From assembly GCF_902167635.1 (NCBI RefSeq), contig NZ_CABHMS010000004.1, forward strand, positions 496,001 through 560,000: 64,000 nt of DNA, written 5' to 3'. A program made the position numbers and the translations under genes. Source of the stretch: Chitinophaga vietnamensis. GTDB lineage: Bacteria > Bacteroidota > Bacteroidia > Chitinophagales > Chitinophagaceae. This document shows, piece after piece, positions 61,571-64,000 of the stretch; the stretch's first letter is position 1; every line of letters starts with the position of its first letter. The notes under the pieces were generated by a model. It had not been told where the DNA came from and did no database searches. It saw only the letters and a list, made by a program, of their open reading frames with translations.

Positions 61571-62306
61571 TCTGACTATAATAATCCCACATTATCTTAA
61601 ACACTTTCTCTTTCAGCGCTGGCAGGTCTTCCCGTGTAAGGCCTTTGGTGGGTATGGGTTCGAGGAAGTGGTAGTCGATGTGGTGCGGCAGGGCGTAAAA
61701 GAATTTTGCTGCCGGCAATATTTTTTTAGTGTGAAACAGGAGTGAAGGAATGATCGGTAGCTGCGTATCGATGGCTAAGGCGAAAGCCCCGTCGTAGAAG
61801 GCTTTGAGCGGTTGATCGGTGCGGTTGCGCGTGCCTTCGGGATAGAGCAGCATGTGCAAACCGAGGCTCAGCGCGTGTTTCATGTCTTCGACGCTTTTTT
61901 TCCTGCTCGCTTCGCTGCTGCGGTCTACCAGGATGCCGCCGATGCGGTATAGTACGCCGAAGAGCGGGATTTTGCCGAGAGAGGCCTTTGCCAGTGTTTT
62001 GTTACCACCGGGCACGCCGGGTGTGGTAACTGGCACATCGATGAGGGAATTGTGATTGCAGACAACTACGTAGGTCTGTCCCCGTTGGAAGTGTTCCAGG
62101 CCTTTACGCCTTACGGGGCATCCGATGAGCGGCATATATATTTTCATCCATACACGGCCGATGGCCACGAAAGCGCGCGTTTTGCGGGGATCAGGCTGAA
62201 AGGAATATATCCAGATGGGAATAAATACGATCAGCATCGTGCCCGCGAACAGGAGCAAGGCATATAGGGCGAAGATTCTGCCGAAAATATTTTTTAACAG
62301 GTTCAT
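61560..62306 (-). CDS. plsC: 1-acyl-sn-glycerol-3-phosphate acyltransferase
   Basis: 248 residues. The catalytic HX4D motif is NHNSLID (His85, Asp90), the phosphate-binding motif is LYPEGTRNR, and an N-terminal membrane helix is present. It acylates lysophosphatidic acid to phosphatidic acid for phospholipid synthesis. The last residues (NQD) and the stop codon are encoded by the right arm of the palindrome, so the C-terminus was probably set by the repeat. It converges with lptD. Confidence 0.9.
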   Translation of the reverse strand: MNLLKNIFGRIFALYALLLFAGTMLIVFIPIWIYSFQPDPRKTRAFVAIGRVWMKIYMPLIGCPVRRKGLEHFQRGQTYVVVCNHNSLIDVPVTTPGVPGGNKTLAKASLGKIPLFGVLYRIGGILVDRSSEASRKKSVEDMKHALSLGLHMLLYPEGTRNRTDQPLKAFYDGAFALAIDTQLPIIPSLLFHTKKILPAAKFFYALPHHIDYHFLEPIPTKGLTREDLPALKEKVFKIMWDYYSQNQD

Positions 62307-62365
62307 GATAGCGATGGCATTTGCGCACTGCTTTAGCCGGGCTAATATATTAAAATAATTGATTT

Positions 62366-63040
62366 CTATTGCAGGCGCCAGTCGACCGGCTCAATACCCG
62401 CTTTGCTCAGTATTTCATTTGTTTTGGAAAAGTGCTTACATCCGAAAAATCCTTTATCGGCGCTGAAAGGCGAGGGGTGGGCCGCTTTCAGGATATGATG
62501 TTTCGTAGCGTCGATGAGGATTTGTTTGTCTTGCGCAAAGCGGCCCCAGAGCAGGAATACCACATCATGTTTGAGGTCTGATATTTTGCGGATCACGGCG
62601 TCGGTGAAGTTTTCCCAGCCGATCTTGCTATGGGAAGCAGCTTCGCCGGCACGTACGGTGAGGATTGCGTTGAGCAACAGTACGCCGTGTTCGGCCCATT
62701 TGGTAAGATTGCCGCTGGCAGGCGGTTGCAGGCCGAGGTCAGTTTGCATTTCCTTGTAGATATTCACCAGTGATGGCGGTGGTTTCACGCCATCCTGTAC
62801 AGAAAAACAAAGGCCATGTGCCTGTCCTTCCCCATGATAGGGATCTTGCCCGAGAATCACTACTTTTACTTTGTCGAAAGGTGTTTTATCGAAGGCGTTG
62901 AAGATGAGATTGCCGGGCGGATAGATCACACGGCCCAGCGCTTTTTCATGTTTGAGGAACATGACAATCTGCTCAAAATACGATTTCTGAAACTCGTCTT
63001 TCAATACTTCCTTCCAGCTTGATTCAATTTTAACATCCAT
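62366..63040 (-). CDS. ung: Uracil-DNA glycosylase
   Basis: 224 residues, normal for family 1 UDG. The water-activating motif is [22 protein letters not shown] with Asp66, and the minor-groove loop is [24 protein letters not shown] with the His-Pro-Ser-Pro leucine-loop region. It removes uracil from DNA to start base-excision repair. Single gene on the minus strand, divergent from the tRNA-Arg gene. Confidence 0.96.
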   Translation of the reverse strand: MDVKIESSWKEVLKDEFQKSYFEQIVMFLKHEKALGRVIYPPGNLIFNAFDKTPFDKVKVVILGQDPYHGEGQAHGLCFSVQDGVKPPPSLVNIYKEMQTDLGLQPPASGNLTKWAEHGVLLLNAILTVRAGEAASHSKIGWENFTDAVIRKISDLKHDVVFLLWGRFAQDKQILIDATKHHILKAAHPSPFSADKGFFGCKHFSKTNEILSKAGIEPVDWRLQ

Positions 63041-63075
63041 AGTAACACAACGTTATCGAAAAAAAACAAAAATAA

Positions 63076-63108
63076 TTTGAATGTTTATAGGAAATTTATA
63101 TACATTTG
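63076..63108 (+). promoter_or_regulatory. Promoter of tRNA-Arg
   Basis: TTTG at 63076-63079 and TACATTTG at 63101-63108, both exact, 21 nt apart. Transcription would begin near 63112, leaving a 5' leader of about 55 nt to be removed by RNase P. Confidence 0.78.
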
Positions 63109-63165
63109 CACTCCCAAAATGAAAGTTAAATATAACCATTTATTTGATATCATCAAGGGAGATAA

Positions 63166-63239
63166 GTCTCGGTAGCTCAGCTGGATAGAGCAACTGCCTT
63201 CTAAGCAGTAGGCCATTGGTTCGAATCCAATCCGGGACA
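63166..63239 (+). tRNA. tRNA-Arg (anticodon UCU)
   Basis: A complete cloverleaf of 74 nt. Acceptor stem 63166-63172 with 63232-63238 (one G-U), D stem 63175-63178 with 63188-63191, anticodon stem 63193-63197 with 63205-63209, anticodon UCU at 63200-63202, T stem 63215-63219 with 63227-63231 and a TTCGAAT loop. Discriminator A at 63239; CCA is not encoded. It reads AGA/AGG codons. Confidence 0.95.
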
Positions 63240-63240
63240 C

Positions 63241-63283
63241 AAAAAGGACAAATCGAATACGCATCGGTTTGTCCTTTTTTCTT
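63241..63283 (+). terminator. Terminator of tRNA-Arg
   Basis: A long stem (63241-63256 with 63264-63279, G-U once) ending in TTTTTT. The first A-run pairs with the last T-run, so it could also stop transcription from the right. Confidence 0.88.
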
Positions 63284-63543
63284 TTCTCCGGTTTCTCTCC
63301 AGAAAGGCTAAGCATAAATGGTGTTGCGCAAATACATTGCGCATGCCTGTACTAATTTCCGCCAGGATCATAGCCGGCTAACGTAATGGTATATACGAAG
63401 CAGCATTTGCTGCCAGGATACTCCCTGTATAAAGCCAGTTTCAAGCCTGTATAAAGGCAGTATACTTACGGGCTGAGTTTATCGTTTATAAGCTATATTT
63501 TTACAGTTTTATATTCTCCAATTATCACAGTCGCGTTGCTATT
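63284..63543. other. Upstream region of the DUF4011 gene
   Basis: 260 nt. It includes a direct repeat of CCTGTATAAAGSCAG (63424-63438 and 63446-63460, 14/15 identical, 22 bp apart). No perfect TAnnTTTG is seen. No other gene. Confidence 0.45.
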
Positions 63544-64000
63544 ATGAATGCATCCATATTAACCAGGCTGGAGGCTTCCCGGAAAGAGCTGTTGGACCTT
63601 GGCCTCAGGAACCCCTTGCTGAATTATAAACTGCCCGCCAGTAAAGGCTTGCACATGGTGCAGGAGCAGTCTGCCGCCATTTATGAGATACTGGTGAAAG
63701 AAAACAAAACCATGTCGTTCCTGGGCCGTGCCGTAAAAGCTGGAGAAGATCAGGAGGTAGTATATACGGAGCCTTCGGAAGCCGCGCTGAAAGAGGGTTA
63801 CACCGATACGCGGCTGCAAACCGACGAACAGAATACTAACTTGCAAACCAGGTTGCTCAATACTTACTACGCCGCGCGTATGAGCATTGAAGAGCAGGGG
63901 GTGAACATATTGTATATCTCGCTGGGCATGCTGCAATGGTATGAAACCGGCAGTGATGAAATGCGGCAGGCGCCACTGATACTGGTACCGGTGGCCCTGG
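63544..64000 (+). CDS. N-terminus of a DUF4011-type helicase protein (3' end outside window)
   Basis: The frame is open from ATG 63544 to the window end (152 codons). The N-terminus reads NASILTRLEASRKELLDLGLRNPLLNYKLP, and the next block is NTYYAARMSIEEQGVNILYISLGMLQWYE, then RQAPLILVPVAL. This is the start of the DUF4011 domain that leads very large (1,500-2,000 aa) superfamily 1 helicase-like proteins with later DUF3320/nuclease-type domains. From family knowledge such proteins occur in defence and accessory loci. Only the N-terminal domain can be seen here, so helicase and nuclease parts are assumed. Confidence 0.72.
   Translation, partial: MNASILTRLEASRKELLDLGLRNPLLNYKLPASKGLHMVQEQSAAIYEILVKENKTMSFLGRAVKAGEDQEVVYTEPSEAALKEGYTDTRLQTDEQNTNLQTRLLNTYYAARMSIEEQGVNILYISLGMLQWYETGSDEMRQAPLILVPVAL

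Noticed and set aside
63240-63543. Attachment-site duplication of the tRNA-Arg 3' end
   Set aside because: No second copy of the tRNA 3' end occurs in the 760 nt that remain in the window; it would have to lie outside.

Overview
The window reads as chromosomal DNA of a Bacteroidota member of the Chitinophagaceae, most like Chitinophaga. The evidence is a short (285 aa) primary sigma factor without region 1.1, promoters of the TTG...TAnnTTTG type instead of -35/-10 boxes, few Shine-Dalgarno sites, TonB-dependent receptors paired with DUF4249 lipoproteins, DUF3822 next to rsmD, a type III-fold arginine decarboxylase and a GldM-C-like protein. Base composition and codon use look even throughout. 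I see no rRNA, insertion sequence, prophage or CRISPR array. The genus is an inference.

Layout. 1-5 kb: end of an outer-membrane protein, an acyltransferase-3 membrane protein, a GldM-C-like secreted protein and valS. 5-7.5 kb: threonine aldolase divergent from the primary sigma factor. 7.5-18.5 kb: an orphan DUF4249 lipoprotein, trxB, folB, a TPR protein, a MATE exporter, the DUF3822-rsmD-coaD-thioesterase run, a Nudix hydrolase divergent from pyrE, an HMA protein and a WbqC-like protein. 18.5-27 kb: arginine decarboxylase, a possible small RNA, a kinase-less membrane protein, Hsp20, bacilliredoxin, lgt, a hemerythrin protein, a sulfatase and a DUF2167 protein. 27-33 kb: a TonB-type outer-membrane protein, then an ECF sigma / anti-sigma / two-adhesin operon. 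33-38.8 kb: YajQ, L31 type B, a GlmU-like protein, tpiA, a 2H-phosphoesterase-like protein, acylphosphatase and a papain-like peptidase. 38.8-48 kb: a BlaI-M56 signalling pair with visible operators, a sterol-desaturase-like protein, a TonB receptor-DUF4249 operon, and an AraC regulator divergent from a small metallochaperone-like protein. 48-64 kb: K+-dependent membrane pyrophosphatase, Nnr, NhaA, an envelope-lipid cluster (OstA-like, MlaD, amidase, LptD, PlsC), ung, tRNA-Arg(UCU), and the start of a DUF4011-type helicase that runs off the end.

The most useful non-gene signals are: large palindromes that fill gaps between converging genes and overlap stop codons (47.2-47.4 and 61.4-61.57 kb); a 33-nt hairpin core with identical architecture at 9.46 and 61.48 kb; two BlaI-type operators placed exactly on the BlaI-M56 promoter; a 21-bp-spaced direct repeat before the AraC gene; many TAnnTTTG elements so close to start codons that the mRNAs should be leaderless or nearly so; a candidate small RNA at 20.18-20.28 kb; and a gene at 16.4-16.9 kb whose reading frame extends upstream of every standard start codon. 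No single locus is clearly a wholly new system. The DUF4011 protein beside tRNA-Arg, cut by the window end, is the best lead to an accessory or defence locus.
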